Below are positions 11,497 through 22,267 of a DNA stretch of 64,000 bases, in pieces; within the stretch, counting starts at the first letter, position 1, and each line of letters opens with the position of its first letter. The stretch is from Cryptomeria japonica (lineage: Eukaryota > Streptophyta > Pinopsida > Cupressales > Cupressaceae). The translations under genes were made by a program, and so were the position numbers. The notes beneath the pieces are model-generated. The model saw only the letters and a program-made list of their open reading frames with translations. It did not search any database and was not told where the DNA came from. The stretch is from positions 543,266,335 to 543,330,334 of the forward strand of contig NC_081412.1 of the NCBI RefSeq assembly GCF_030272615.1. Direction: 5' to 3'.

Positions 11497-12409
11497 GCAA
11501 GTGGACCCACTAAAGTTATGATGTAGAACCTCTAGCTCACCATCCACTTCATCTCAATCAGTGGCCCCACCATCGGCTCACCTTGACTCACCTTGGATAT
11601 GTGGTATCATCCCATGATGTCGCAATGATTAACCTCCTCGCATCCTCGACAACGGGGTCGAGACAACCGTTTGATCTGCTCGAGCTTTATCCTCTGGCCA
11701 CGATGATCGCCAACCTTAGCCACTTAAGCATCGGGTACCTTTTTGACAGCAATTAAGACATCATCATCTATTAATGTATGTATAGATTGAGAATTTTTTA
11801 GTAGCTCAATCTTTAGGATAAGGAAATCAGTTGAAATAACATAAGGTTTAGACTTAGGAAAATTAATGTGGCCGCTGAAAAAAATTAAAGGGGACCCGGC
11901 TAGGATGATGTAGGTAGACATAACCTTAGGAAATAAAAGGGGGAACCCAACCATGGGACTAAAAAGGTATAGTATGAGACTTAGGAAAAATTAATAGGGG
12001 CCCGAAAAAAGAATTAATGCCTAGGAAAAGATATGACCCCTCCAATGACGACATGACCGTCAGACTTAAGTGAAAAAAGTAACAAGGAATTAAAATAGGT
12101 TTAAGAGTTTAACAATATGACCTAATCAAGAATGGACAAACCCTAAACCCTAAGCCTGAAACACAAGATAGAGAGGCAAATAAATTCAAAATGACCAATA
12201 TTTTGACTAAGGCATGAAGATTTTTTGCACAGTCATTTTCAGGACTATCAGTGGCTCTGGCTGGGGATGTTCATTTCATTGAAATGTAGCAAGAATTTAG
12301 AATCTCATATGGAGAAGACCATTGCAGAGTAGACTAAAAGGTAAGTTACCTAGATAGGGCAACTCAAGCAGAAAAGGAAACTACTCTACTTATGTACAAG
12401 ACCTAATGT
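11497..12409. other. Spacer, possibly 3' region of the gypsy element
   Basis: No supported reading frame. It lies just beyond the integrase end of the reverse-strand gypsy element, so a 3' untranslated region or remnant LTR would be expected here, but no LTR pair could be identified. Confidence 0.35.
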
Positions 12410-12944
12410 AATGTTCATGGAAAATAGCTACTTTAAGAAAAGTAAAGCTTCAAGAATTGTCCATGAACAAGAAATTGAACAGTATCACCATTTATCTCTT
12501 AGAAAAAATATGAATCTTCTCCCCACTTGTTCTAGATCAGATATGGGCCAAGACAAATGGCATCAAACTTGCCATGTTATCCTTTATCTTACAATCTCGC
12601 ATTCCACACCAGAACCAAATCATCTGAAAATTTCTTGTAGTTGATCTTTTGTCATACAAGTTATTCACTTGTATCTGTAATTTTACATTTTTGGTATTAG
12701 CTTCTCTTCTAGTTTCATCTAACTCCATCAAAGCTTCAACCCTCAACTACATGTCATTATCTATGTTATTATCATAAGTTTGGACAAACTTATATATTTC
12801 TATCAGGTTGTTTAGAGGTAACCTTGCATGCATACCATACACCAAGTCAAAAGGAGCACATCCTATTGCCTTTTTAACTATTACCCTGTCTACCCAAACT
12901 ACAACCTTTAGCTTTGAATCCCAAGCCTTCTTATTTTTCTCCAA
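12410..12944 (-). pseudogene. Gypsy integrase C-terminal part
   Basis: Open pieces at 12747-12944 and 12537-12746 read as the end of a gypsy integrase. The motif CAPFDLVYGMHARLPL matches the usual segment after the catalytic core. Further down, in shifted frames, come DLVLVWNAR, a GKFDAICLGPYLI segment (the GPY/F module) and VHGQFLKLYF near the end. Several in-frame stops and a frameshift near 12620 break it. Confidence 0.75.
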
Positions 12945-12971
12945 GATTCTTTAAATGATTTTCATCAAGCT

Positions 12972-13322
12972 CTATTTGCTTGATTCAACTTGTCCATTTC
13001 CCTGTGGGTGGTAAGGTGAGGAGAATGAGATCTCGATACCATACTTATTGCAAAAATCTCTGTATTCCTCTGACCTAAAACTCATGGCATTATCAGAGAC
13101 TATTCTTTCTAGACATCCAAATCTAGTCAATACATTATCTATGAGAAAATCAATCACCACCTTAATTGTTGCTTTTCTAGTTGGTATAGATTCAACCCAC
13201 TTAGTAAAATAATCAATAGCCACTACAATCCAAGAGTGGCCACCACTGGATTTACACACTATTTCTCTCATTAAATCTATGCCCCATTTCTGAAATGGAG
13301 CCTGCGCATTTATAGGTTTCAA
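12972..13322 (-). pseudogene. Gypsy integrase catalytic core
   Basis: A 116-residue open stretch has the integrase layout. WGIDLM holds the first catalytic Asp (about residue 16), IVSDNAMSF the second, and PYHPQGNGQVESS the Glu, so the D-D-E triad is present. YFTKWVES lies between the first two, as usual. It is the best preserved part of this element, but it is cut off from its neighbours by stops at both ends. Confidence 0.85.
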
Positions 13323-13390
13323 TGGTAGATTTCCTGAAAAACTTCAACTTTCCTAAAAAAACTTTGGCATGGATCACATTTTCTAACTAG

Positions 13391-13654
13391 CTAATTGGCA
13401 TACTTTAATATTGTTGGCCATCCAAACCCAACTCTCAATATCTTATGTGTAGTTATTTTGGCCATATAATACTCTCCAGAAATCCCACTATGCATTTCTG
13501 TCAATAGTTTATGAGCTTGATCTTGGTCCACACATTTTAACATGACACCATCACTATTTCTCCACCAAATATTTCCATTAACAATGGCATACTTTATAGC
13601 ATGTAGTTTCAATGTCCTCTTTTTGTTATCACTCATATCTTTAGGACATTTCAT
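13391..13654 (-). pseudogene. Gypsy integrase zinc-binding region
   Basis: The 87-residue stretch carries IVNGNIWWRNSDGVMLKCVD, then LLTEMHSGISGEYYMAKITTHKIL and GFGWPTIL. This is the usual order of the H2C2 integrase-zinc-binding region (…LYRR…G.LLRCV…EVHSG.CG.H.....T..KILR.GYYWPT…). Part of the second His/Cys pair appears lost (SGEYYM in place of CG.H). Confidence 0.75.
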
Positions 13655-13729
13655 CTCCTACGAGTAGTATATGACATTATCATATCACTCACAACCATCC
13701 ATATCACAGAGATAAGCTATTTTTTCTTC

Positions 13730-14077
13730 TTATGTAACATTTATCTGATTGGCATCCAAATTGCTTTGAGCCATTAATTTGGCCAATCGATGTCTTCTCA
13801 CCAATTTGGTGATTTGCATACTGATGTTAAACTCTTGAATCTTGTTGATCCACCTACATCTTCTTCCTAACTCTTGTGTGAAGATGTCCTTGACTACAAC
13901 ACTAGGCACATATGCATCCACTATTTCTCCCATCAGATAACTCTTAAAAGCCTTCACTACCTTTATGAGTGCATAAGCCTTCTTTTCATTTAAATCATAC
14001 TTCAACTCTGTAGCTTCTAAATATTTACTAAAAAATGCTATGGGTTGTTCAAAACCCTTAGAGTTCTTTTGCAGCAA
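13730..14077 (-). pseudogene. Gypsy RT-linked RNase H domain
   Basis: It begins LLQKNSKGFEQPIAFFSKYL and continues with ELKYDLNEKKAYALIKVVKAFKSYLMG, the standard RNase H-like segment that follows gypsy RT. The frame continues upstream into the RT remnant at 14080. Residues near the end (VRRHRLAKLMAQSNL) match the usual stretch before the integrase linker. Confidence 0.75.
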
Positions 14078-14079
14078 GA

Positions 14080-14496
14080 CTGCAACAACAGCATGGGAAT
14101 ATGCAAATGATAATATTTGAATATGTTTTCCATAATCAGGTGTCTTTAGAATAGGTGCATTCTTAATGACTTGCTTGATTTATTAGAATGCCTTGGTTGG
14201 CTCTCCTTCCCATTCTAACTTTGCACCCTTTTTCAACATCTTGGATATAGGTCTATTGATTTCAGCAAAATTAGTGACAAACCTTCGGAGAAAATTAATC
14301 TACCCAAAGAAATATTGAATACCTTTCACTGTCTTGGGTTGAGGGACTTTATCAATTGCAGCTACCCTCTTTGGGTCAATCCTTACACCATCTTTTGAAA
14401 TAATGTCACCCAGTAGTTTACCCTCAGCCACCCCAAAAACACATTTCTTTGGGTTTAAAGATATTCCATATTCAACAGCCTTGTTAAAGATGTTTT
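14080..14496 (-). pseudogene. Gypsy RT, C-terminal (thumb) part
   Basis: On the reverse strand the frame reads NKAVEYGISLNPKKCVFGV, then KLLGDIISKDGVRIDPKRV, FLRRFVTNFAEINRPISKML and TPDYGKHIQI, the classic gypsy RT segment after the catalytic YxDD. Stops interrupt it (one after QYFFG, two after PTKAF). The first residues abut the insertion junction at 14496/14497. The missing upstream half is at 18712-19579. Confidence 0.8.
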
Positions 14497-14816
14497 TGTT
14501 ACCATATTTTCACTTTTAGGATCAATTAGGTAGAGTCTCCATGTTGTCAAGCAAAAGGTGAATTTTAAGACTTCTTACATTGTATTCATTTATAAACAAT
14601 CCTTACACCATCTTTTGAAGAAATGTCACCCAGCAGTTTACCCTCAGTCACCCCAAAAACACATTTCTTTGGGTTTAAAGATATTCCATATTCAACAACC
14701 TTGTTAAAGATGTTTTTGTTACTAGATTTTCACTTTTAGGATCAATTAGGTAGAGTCTCCATGTTGTCAAGCAAAAGGTGAATTTTAAGACTTCTTACAT
14801 TGTATTCATTTATAAA
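14377..14816. repeat. 220-bp tandem duplication across the insertion junction
   Basis: 14377-14596 and 14597-14816 are near-identical. Each unit contains about 120 bp of gypsy RT sequence followed by about 100 bp of the inserted sequence. The duplication must therefore have happened after the 4.2-kb insertion. Differences are only a few substitutions and a short indel by eye. Confidence 0.85.
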
Positions 14817-17800
14817 ATACAATTAGCTTTAAGGATTATGGAATTCAAGAAAATAATTTCATTTCATGAAAATGAACATAACATAGAAAGATTCGTGCAA
14901 TCTTTTCTGGAATAATAATGTAATCTTTACTCATTAAATGTCAAAATGTATATGTAGTCTCACACAAGCCATGAGACTAGACTTTACTTCTTTGAAACAA
15001 AAAAAGAACAACAAATATATGAAATAAAAAAAATAAAGGCATAAGCATGTAAAGAGGGTAACCAATCATTGCCTGTATGACTGGTTATGTGTCTTCAATG
15101 GTGGTCTGAAGCTGATTGTTCCTGCACGTCTTGAGCCCTTCCAAGTGCCCAAATTCCTGCATTACTCGCAACAATGATGTTAGATCTTGAAGGATCTAAG
15201 AAATGGCTGGTTATACACTACATTATCATTAGCTTATACATATATCAGTTGATCTCATTGTGCACCAAAAAAGTAAAGACATGTATCAACAAATATTTTA
15301 AAAAAGAAACTTTTGCTAACTAGTTTGTTCCATGTGCAGTAACAAGTCTAATCATTTTCAGTATCAGCATGTGGGGTAAAATGTGGCTCCCACAAGGGTG
15401 GAGCTCAACATGTAAATGAAAGGTACAGTAACTACATTCTTCCCTAAGACTATTTAGGTCTAGATTCCTGCCAAACAAATAATCAGATTTGAGAAAAGGA
15501 AGGTTATCTGGTGTTGGTGTTTTTTATTCACCATTTAAGAATTCATTTGGAAGAAAATCTGGACTTAAATGGTCTCAGAGTATTCATGGCTTTCATGGAG
15601 TAACTAGTGAGTGGTATACACAATGACAAATTAAGGTAGTAAGGTGATACACATTGCCAAAAAAGGGAATAAAAGAGTAATATGTTGTTTGCATTTATCC
15701 AAAAGAAGAAGGTAAATTACTCAAAAGATAGAAATCAATGAACTTGAAGCAATCTTATCCAAGTAAGGTCAGAAGCCAAATACATGAATTCATTAACTAG
15801 TAAATGAGAAGTAACAGGATGACATGGTTGTCATTATGAAGGAATGATAAGCATTATAAGGCCTTGAGCAAGTGGTTGTTACATTCAAAGCAAGGGTGGC
15901 AGTAGTAATCAAGTGTGGTGGTAAGAAATGTTTTCATATTTTAGCTACAGGAGGTAAGGATATATATCCATAATGGCATTCATGTGTTTCTAACTTTTCA
16001 ATGCCTCATAATTAAACAAATAAGATGTTGATCTTATGCATGAAAGAACAAGAGGAGAAGTATATCACTTCAAGTTATGACAATAATTTTTTCATGTTCA
16101 TAAGAGGAAATACATATCTACTCTCAGCTAGTAGGTGTTACATAAAAAAAAATGAGTTGTTCAAAATGCATCTCTAACTGATTATCTGCAATCACATATC
16201 TTCCATAAACATAAAGGTGCAACTGTGCTTTCAAAGAAGAAGTGATTTGACAACAACAATGTATTCTTCCTCAAGTATGGAAGCCAGGATGCATAATGAT
16301 GATGCCAACGTAAATAGATGAGATTCTTTCATATGCATTTGAATAGAATCAACAAAATGTGCAAATATCTATAAATGACCATTAAAAGAGCATTTTTCTT
16401 TGAGCCTGAAACTTTTATGATCAACTAGAAGGGGCATTATTGATCAGGTATTTCAATAGTTTCAAGACAGCTACATCCCCTTTGGAATGTGTCTTTCCTC
16501 TTAAATGTCCACAAGAAATAGAGCATACAAAGTGGCCAAATCAGAATGCACAGATGCAGGTCGAGCCTCAACATTTCGAGGTAAAGCTACAAGAAGAGGG
16601 TTGTGACCTATGAGTTTTAGAAAAGCCCAACAATTTTTTTTTAAAAAAAAGAAAAATATAGGTTGACCCCCTTGTTTAATAAGTGGAGGTGTTTTAGAAT
16701 CGAAACCCCATGGTTTCAAATGGAGCCATCAACACCAAAGCCTTAGCCACAGAAAACCCATTTTGGGGTTGTTGTTTCAAATATCTATGCTAAGCAAAGA
16801 GATCATATAGAAAATGATTGGGGCCATGACACCATGTTTTCAGATCAATGCAAATAGAACAGAGCAGGAAATGATTGACATCAATGCATTTTTGTTGCAG
16901 ATTGATGCAAGCAAAAGGAGGTGAATATCACAACATACGAAATAGAGAAAAGCACGTGAATGCAGAGAAAGCATTTTTCAAGGATGGCAACCATATCCAA
17001 AGTGTGTTGGCTAGGGTTTTTTGGAAAACCCATGTCGGCCAAGAGCAGAAAGGAAGAATCATAAGAATCATGAATCAATTCAAGAGTATGATCATGAACA
17101 TAGGAAATTTTTTGTATAATCTCAAAGAAACCTTATTTTTCCCACAACATGTACTTAGGAAAACTATTTTGCAAAGAATAGAGAGCCATGGTTTTTTATA
17201 AGCAGATCGATCCTACCTGTAGTTGCCCAATGGTGAAAGCAGAGTATGCTGAAGCCTCTATCAAAGGGAGTTTTAGACACCCTCATGATGGCAGTTGTGA
17301 GAAGTATGGTGGCAAAGTTTTTGCATCCTCATCTTACCTGTATCTTCCTCGAAATGCTTGAATGCAAATGAGATGTTTCATCTCTTTGCATTTAGGTTTT
17401 GATTTAGGGTTTTTTATGCGCCCTAAAGAAAATTTCGACCATCTATTTTTTGGTGGCATTTTAATTTTATGCAAAGTGTGAATTAGGTGATCTATGACCT
17501 TGTCTTTCCACATGAAAAGCCTAGGCATTTTATATGCCTTAGTGTTTTATGAGACAAGGATTGTAAACCACTTTTCATATAACATGCCCTTTGGTCTTTT
17601 GACCATTATCATTATTTTCCTTGTCATTCAAATAAGAATGGTTTCCTTTATTTTTGCATAAGCATTCATTGTATAATAGATGAGTTGAGAGGTGTCATTA
17701 TAAACCTTCAATTCATTTTGTCAATCTTTAATGAAAATGAGGGCATATAGGGTGGTTATGAGGAAGTTACCAATAAAAGGAGAGAATATAGGTTTCTTTG

Positions 17801-18706
17801 AATTCTTTGAGCATTTTTAGGGGGATTTATGGTTTGATTAAGCCATGTTGGACTTTTTCCCCCTTTTGGGACACTTTTGGATAAGGTCCAAGGGCTAGAT
17901 TCTAGGGGTTTTTGTTGAATCTGACCCCAATTAGTTTTTGTTTCCTATCTTCTTGGATTTTTTGGAGGGAGAGAATGGTTGGTCTATTTATTCATGTTTG
18001 TAGCTCATTTTTGAGGGAGTTCCTAATTATACAAATTTGGACCTTAGTGACTTTTGACAGTCCTTTGTCTAGTTGTTTGGCATATTTTGTAATTCATATG
18101 ATTTGGTATTTATAGAAGCTACCTTGGAGACAAATAATAGAGTATTATTACCTTCTTATCATTTACAGAATTGTGCAATTCATGTGATTGATCAAGTTAT
18201 AAGTGAGCTTTAAATGCCTTCCTTATAGTTTTATCTCACTCTCTTCATGCCTTTTTTGTGAAAGTGTTATGTGCAGGTTACATTTTGTGTCTGAATAAGT
18301 GGTGTGAGCTCAATTTCATGAAATCTTTTCTTTCCTTGGTTGATAAAATCTCATCCAAGCCTTCTTGTGAAATAATTATGCATGTGCATGTTTGGAATGA
18401 GTTGTGTAAGTTCATTTATGTCATCATAGTATTCAAGTGTCTAGTTTTTATGAGTGTCATAACTTATAGTTTGGTGTATCACTTAATCCTCTTATTTAAT
18501 TAGTAGTAGTAAGTTTTACTTTCCAAGTTATCCTTCTCCCTTTTCCTGGTAAATTTAGTTGTGTAAATCATAACCAGCTAGGAGTCGGCCTTATCCGGAG
18601 GTTCAGTTCAGTCATAGGTGACCCATAACTTTGAATTGATCCCATGTTTCTCCAGAAAGATTTAGTTTGTTAAACATTGTTGAGGGCGCATTTCTAGGAG
18701 ATAAGA
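14497..18706. mobile_element. 4.2-kb insertion inside the gypsy RT, type unknown
   Basis: The RT frame stops at HLEN on the right and resumes at IFNKAVEYG on the left, which are adjacent in gypsy RTs. GTTTT borders both sides (14492-14496 and 18707-18711), a likely 5-bp target-site duplication. The left terminus begins TGTTACC as LTR elements do, but the right terminus does not end in CA and no LTR pair, poly-A tail or TIR was found. No long or conserved reading frame was recognised inside. Short open stretches such as 16501-16719 and 16875-17201 look random. The left end is part of the 220-bp tandem duplication. Confidence 0.55.
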
Positions 18707-18711
18707 GTTTT

Positions 18712-19579
18712 CAAGATGATCATAGTGATCACCTTCCTTCTTAGAATGAGTAGTTAGTTCATCCTGATATACAACTAAGAATACATTTATAATGTCAAAA
18801 AATGCAACATCCATTGCTCTTTGGAATGTTGCTCCTACGTTTGTTAACCCAAATGACATTCTTACATAAACATAAGTCCCCCAAGGTGTAGTAAATTCTA
18901 TCTTGTACTGCTCTGATTCTTTAACCATTACTTTGTTATACCATGAAAATCCATCCATCATAGACAAAAGCTCACACCATATGACCCTCTGCAGCATTGC
19001 TTCCATACTAGGCAATGGATAGTTGTCTTTTAATGAAGATATATTCAGATTTCTAAAATCAACACATAGTCTAATATCTCCATTCTTCTTTCCCACAGGT
19101 ACAAATTTAGACACCCATGATGAATGTTAAGCAGGCTTAATGATTCTAGCATCCCTTAACTTGACAAGTTCTTCTTGTATTTTGGGTGCTATGGTTGGGT
19201 TAATCAGTCTTTTCTTTTACCTAAAAGGCTTAGCATCTTCCTTTAAAGGAATTTCATGTTGGAATAAGTCTTCCCTATAAGCTTTTAGGTCATCATATGA
19301 CAAAGCAAAGACATGTCTATATTTCCTTAGCAAATCAATTAGTGTTTTCCATACCTTGGGTGACATCTTCTTTCCAATATACACCTCTTTTGGGGATCCT
19401 TCTCTTCCAAGGTTAAACTCTTCTAAATCCTCAAGGTGTGGGGTGGTAGTAAAAATGTTCACCTTATCCTGACTATCAAACACTCTCTCTAACACAACTA
19501 ATACTTTGGGAATCTTGTTTATCTTGAGCTGAATCACCTCATTCCCAAAAAATGTTTCCTTTCCATTTGTTGTTTGCAC
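18712..19579 (-). pseudogene. Gypsy RT, N-terminal and palm part, mutated active site
   Basis: 19217-19579 gives the pre-RT stretch (WKTLIDLLRKYRHVFALSYDDLKAY, HEIPLKEDAKPFR). After a break near 19130-19210, 18662-19114 gives FVPVGKKNGDIRLCVDFRNLN, NYPLPSMEAML, DGFSWYNKV and TTPWGTYVYVRMSFGLTNVGATFQRAMD, all hallmark RT motifs. The catalytic YxDD position reads YQDE (18758-18769), so the second Asp is lost, and the YNQI-type motif is YNKV. The frame runs into unrelated sequence at the insertion border. Confidence 0.85.
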
Positions 19580-19739
19580 AAAAGCACTATAATCAATCTG
19601 CTAATTCTCATACTCACCCACACAATGTAGGAATCTTAGAATATCATCATCATCATTGAAAAATTTCCAACTTTCAATGTTGTCAGGGACTGATGGTCTA
19701 GTTTGAACCTCAACTTCTGAGATTCTAGCAAAATTATAT

Positions 19740-20289
19740 CTTTTGGCCTTAATGCAATATTAGCCAATAAATTTGCCATCCTATTGTGGCTTCTTTCTTT
19801 CCAATCAATGCCAAATGCATCAAAGTTATAAATTTCATCCCATACATCATTCCTGTACTATTTCAATCTTTTGTTTTTTTATGCATACTTTGATGTGATC
19901 TGGGATACAACCAATTATGAATCTCCTATGAATTTGAGATTCTTTATCCCATGCTTTTCTGCTAATCTCAATCCCAAAAGTAATGCTTCATACTCTAACA
20001 CATTATTTGTGCATGCAAAAGACAAAGTAACAGAATATTTGAAAGTTTTTCCATGGGGTGAGATGAATAATACACCTGCACTAGAGCCTTCCTTAAAGAT
20101 AGCTCCATCAAAATACATTGTCCATAAATTATCATCACCTGATGATTTCTCTACTTCCTTTTCCAATGGTGCAGGTTGTTCCTTTTCTTCTCTTGGGGAG
20201 TCTTCAATTTTGAATGCATTGATTTCAATGTCTACAAAATATGTCATGTCCTCATCAGAGTCCTGTTCATGCACAATCATATATGGCAC
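19740..20289 (-). pseudogene. Additional RNase H-like domain upstream of RT
   Basis: The reverse frame gives WTMYFDGAIFKEGSSAGV (first catalytic Asp), TNNVLEYEALLLGLRLA (Glu) and KFIGDS (Asp) to 19915. It continues, through stops, into LVVSQI, a Y..VWDEIYNFDAF stretch and HNRMANLLANIA near 19760. This is the complete outline of a plant RNase H-type domain. It is distinct from the RT-linked RNase H at 13730-14077 of the same element. An acidic linker (residues 1-55 of the open piece) precedes it. In-frame stops just after GDS and near 19880 disable it. Confidence 0.8.
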
Positions 20290-20361
20290 ACTTTACTCCC
20301 TCTCAATTTTTACATTCTTACCATCAATGCAAAAGGTTGCATAAGATAAATCACACTACAA

Positions 20362-20660
20362 CTAACTTCCACCCATATAAGCACTCCACTTTCTTGACAA
20401 TAGCATCCCATAATGAGGTGGGATGTCTACAACTAGGACACTAATGGTTAAATCCTTCTCAAGGAAGGTTGCAAGCTTATAAGGTAGTGCCCTTAAAGTA
20501 CCTATCATAGGTACCTCTCTTGAATCCATAGCACAACATCTGCCCTGAGTGGTATCTACATTTAAACCCATGGCTTGCATTATCCTCATTGGCATGACAT
20601 TGTTTGAAGCTCAAGAATCAATCATACAATATTTCAATACACCCCCGTTTATGATAGCAC
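20362..20660 (-). pseudogene. Gypsy protease-like domain with a stop in the active site
   Basis: The reverse frame reads IINGGVLKYCMIDS, then a TGA stop (20611-20613) where the Gly of the DSGAS active site is expected, then ASNNVMPMRIMQAMGL. It continues to FLEKDLTISVLVVDIPPHYGMLLSRKW, which matches the usual retropepsin tail with ...YGMLLSR.W. The family resemblance is good; the catalytic loop is destroyed by the stop. Confidence 0.7.
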
Positions 20661-20764
20661 TTAAGAAAAAGGGACCCAAATTTCCAAAACACTCATCTAG
20701 TGTATCCTTAAGATAAATTTGGGGAATCTAAGAAACCATTCCCTCTAGCTCTTTATCCTTTTTC

Positions 20765-20971
20765 TCATTTTTTGTTCCCTTGTTCCTTTACAGTAATAAC
20801 ATCACTTTTATGTTCATTTTTGACAGAAGAGGAAACATCGTTAACCCAAGCCATGGATTTCTCCTTATGTTCATCTATTATTAACATTTCTTGTAATGTA
20901 ACCTTAACTATAATTTGAGAAAGCAACTGCACCATATCAACAGGTGTGTAATCTGGCCATTCAAGAGACAT
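20765..20971 (-). pseudogene. Gypsy Gag-protease linker fragment
   Basis: A 68-residue open stretch (MSLEWPDYTPVDMVQLLSQI and an acidic/basic tail) lies directly upstream of the protease-like domain, in the position of the Gag C-terminal linker. The rest of Gag is lost in the gap. Weak by itself; position is the main support. Confidence 0.4.
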
Positions 20972-21035
20972 ACCTGGTTTTCCTCATGTTTCTTTAGCTT
21001 GTTGCTTTCAATACTTTTTTTCTACTTCAGGTCCT

Positions 21036-21535
21036 NNNNNNNNNNNNNNNNNNNNNNNNNNNNNNNNNNNNNNNNNNNNNNNNNNNNNNNNNNNNNNNNN
21101 NNNNNNNNNNNNNNNNNNNNNNNNNNNNNNNNNNNNNNNNNNNNNNNNNNNNNNNNNNNNNNNNNNNNNNNNNNNNNNNNNNNNNNNNNNNNNNNNNNNN
21201 NNNNNNNNNNNNNNNNNNNNNNNNNNNNNNNNNNNNNNNNNNNNNNNNNNNNNNNNNNNNNNNNNNNNNNNNNNNNNNNNNNNNNNNNNNNNNNNNNNNN
21301 NNNNNNNNNNNNNNNNNNNNNNNNNNNNNNNNNNNNNNNNNNNNNNNNNNNNNNNNNNNNNNNNNNNNNNNNNNNNNNNNNNNNNNNNNNNNNNNNNNNN
21401 NNNNNNNNNNNNNNNNNNNNNNNNNNNNNNNNNNNNNNNNNNNNNNNNNNNNNNNNNNNNNNNNNNNNNNNNNNNNNNNNNNNNNNNNNNNNNNNNNNNN
21501 NNNNNNNNNNNNNNNNNNNNNNNNNNNNNNNNNNN
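21036..21535. other. Assembly gap, 500 N
   Basis: Exactly 500 undetermined bases, a size usually used as a placeholder, so the true length is unknown. The reverse-strand gypsy element runs into it from the left and a forward copia element emerges from it on the right. Confidence 0.99.
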
Positions 21536-21764
21536 ACATTATATCACTTTTATTGATAATTATTCAAGAAAGTGTTGGGTTTTTGTTTTGAAGAAAGAGG
21601 ATGAAGCCCTCGATACGTTCAAGTGGTTTAAAGCCCTTGTTGAAAATGAAAGAGGGTAAAAAATCAAATGCTTAAGGATAGATTATCAACGATAATTTTA
21701 TTCAAATTGTTTTTATATTTTTTCTAGTACATATGATATCGAAAGACAATTCACCATTGTTTAC
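21536..21764 (+). pseudogene. Decayed copia element, integrase core fragment (5' of nested insertion)
   Basis: Forward frame YITFIDNYSRKCWVFVLKK, EDEALDTFKWFKALVENERG and a QFTIVY stretch belong to a copia integrase. The same segment in the reverse-strand element at 30914-35992 reads FITFIDNYSRNCWVYFLKA, KDEALDTFKKFKALVENEKG and QLTTVYT, so this is the same family. It is cut after 'TTTAC' by the 5.1-kb insertion and resumes at 26864. In-frame stops follow NERG and YQR. Confidence 0.8.
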
Positions 21765-22255
21765 TGTTGGTGTAAATAATTATTCATCATGGATATTATT
21801 ACACTTACTTAAGTTTACTTAGGATAATGCATTTCATAGTAGTTTGGATATGAGACACTTGGGTGTTTGTGCCACATTGGTATAGTGTGTGTAGGAGAAA
21901 TTCCACCTTTTATGGTGTTGATCTTGTTATTACACTATCATATCCACTTATTGTGGAGTGATAATTCCACCTTCGGTGGGTGATCCACCTCATGTGGAAT
22001 ATTATATTATTTCTCCTACCTACCCACACCTATTTCCTACCTAGCCTTGTTTCTTATTGAGCCACATGTCATATTTGTGTGCTCATACATCCATATGGCC
22101 TTGCCTATATAAGCAAGCCTCTATTCATTGTATTAGTGATAATCCAGTTGATTGTTGATCATTTTCTATTGATGAGAATACAGTTTATTCTTGTCCTATA
22201 TTGTTTCTCTATCTTGTACATTTCATTGACCTCTTGATCTTGGCAAAATCCAACA
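21765..22255 (+). repeat. 5' LTR of the Gag-protease element
   Basis: TG...CA ends. A TATATAA box lies at 22106-22112, a likely promoter TATA element. Almost identical to 26373-26863. Confidence 0.95.
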
Positions 22256-22267
22256 TGGTATCAGAGC
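22256..22267 (+). promoter_or_regulatory. Primer binding site, initiator tRNA-Met type
   Basis: TGGTATCAGAGC immediately after the 5' LTR, complementary to the 3' end of plant initiator methionine tRNA, the usual primer of copia elements. Confidence 0.92.

Larger units (their letters stand above)
12410..21035 (-). mobile_element. Decayed Ty3/gypsy retrotransposon with an extra RNase H domain
   Basis: On the reverse strand the domain order from high to low coordinates is: protease-like (about 20660-20362), an RNase H-like domain (about 20125-19740), RT first part (19579-18712), a 4.2-kb insertion (18706-14497), RT last part (14496-14080), the RT-linked RNase H (14077-13730), integrase zinc-binding (13654-13391), integrase core (13322-12972) and integrase C-terminal module (12944-12410). 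The order RT-RNase H-integrase identifies Ty3/gypsy. The second RNase H recalls the Tat/Ogre lineages, which are known to carry two, though in those I would expect it after RT rather than before. Gag and the 5' LTR would lie in or beyond the gap at 21036-21535. Stops and frameshifts are frequent, so the element is dead. Confidence 0.8.

Noticed and set aside
16875-17201. 108-codon forward frame inside the 4.2-kb insert
   Set aside because: No recognisable motif, and an overlapping reverse frame is equally open; likely chance.
20915-21556. Open frames spanning the N gap
   Set aside because: They contain only undetermined residues.
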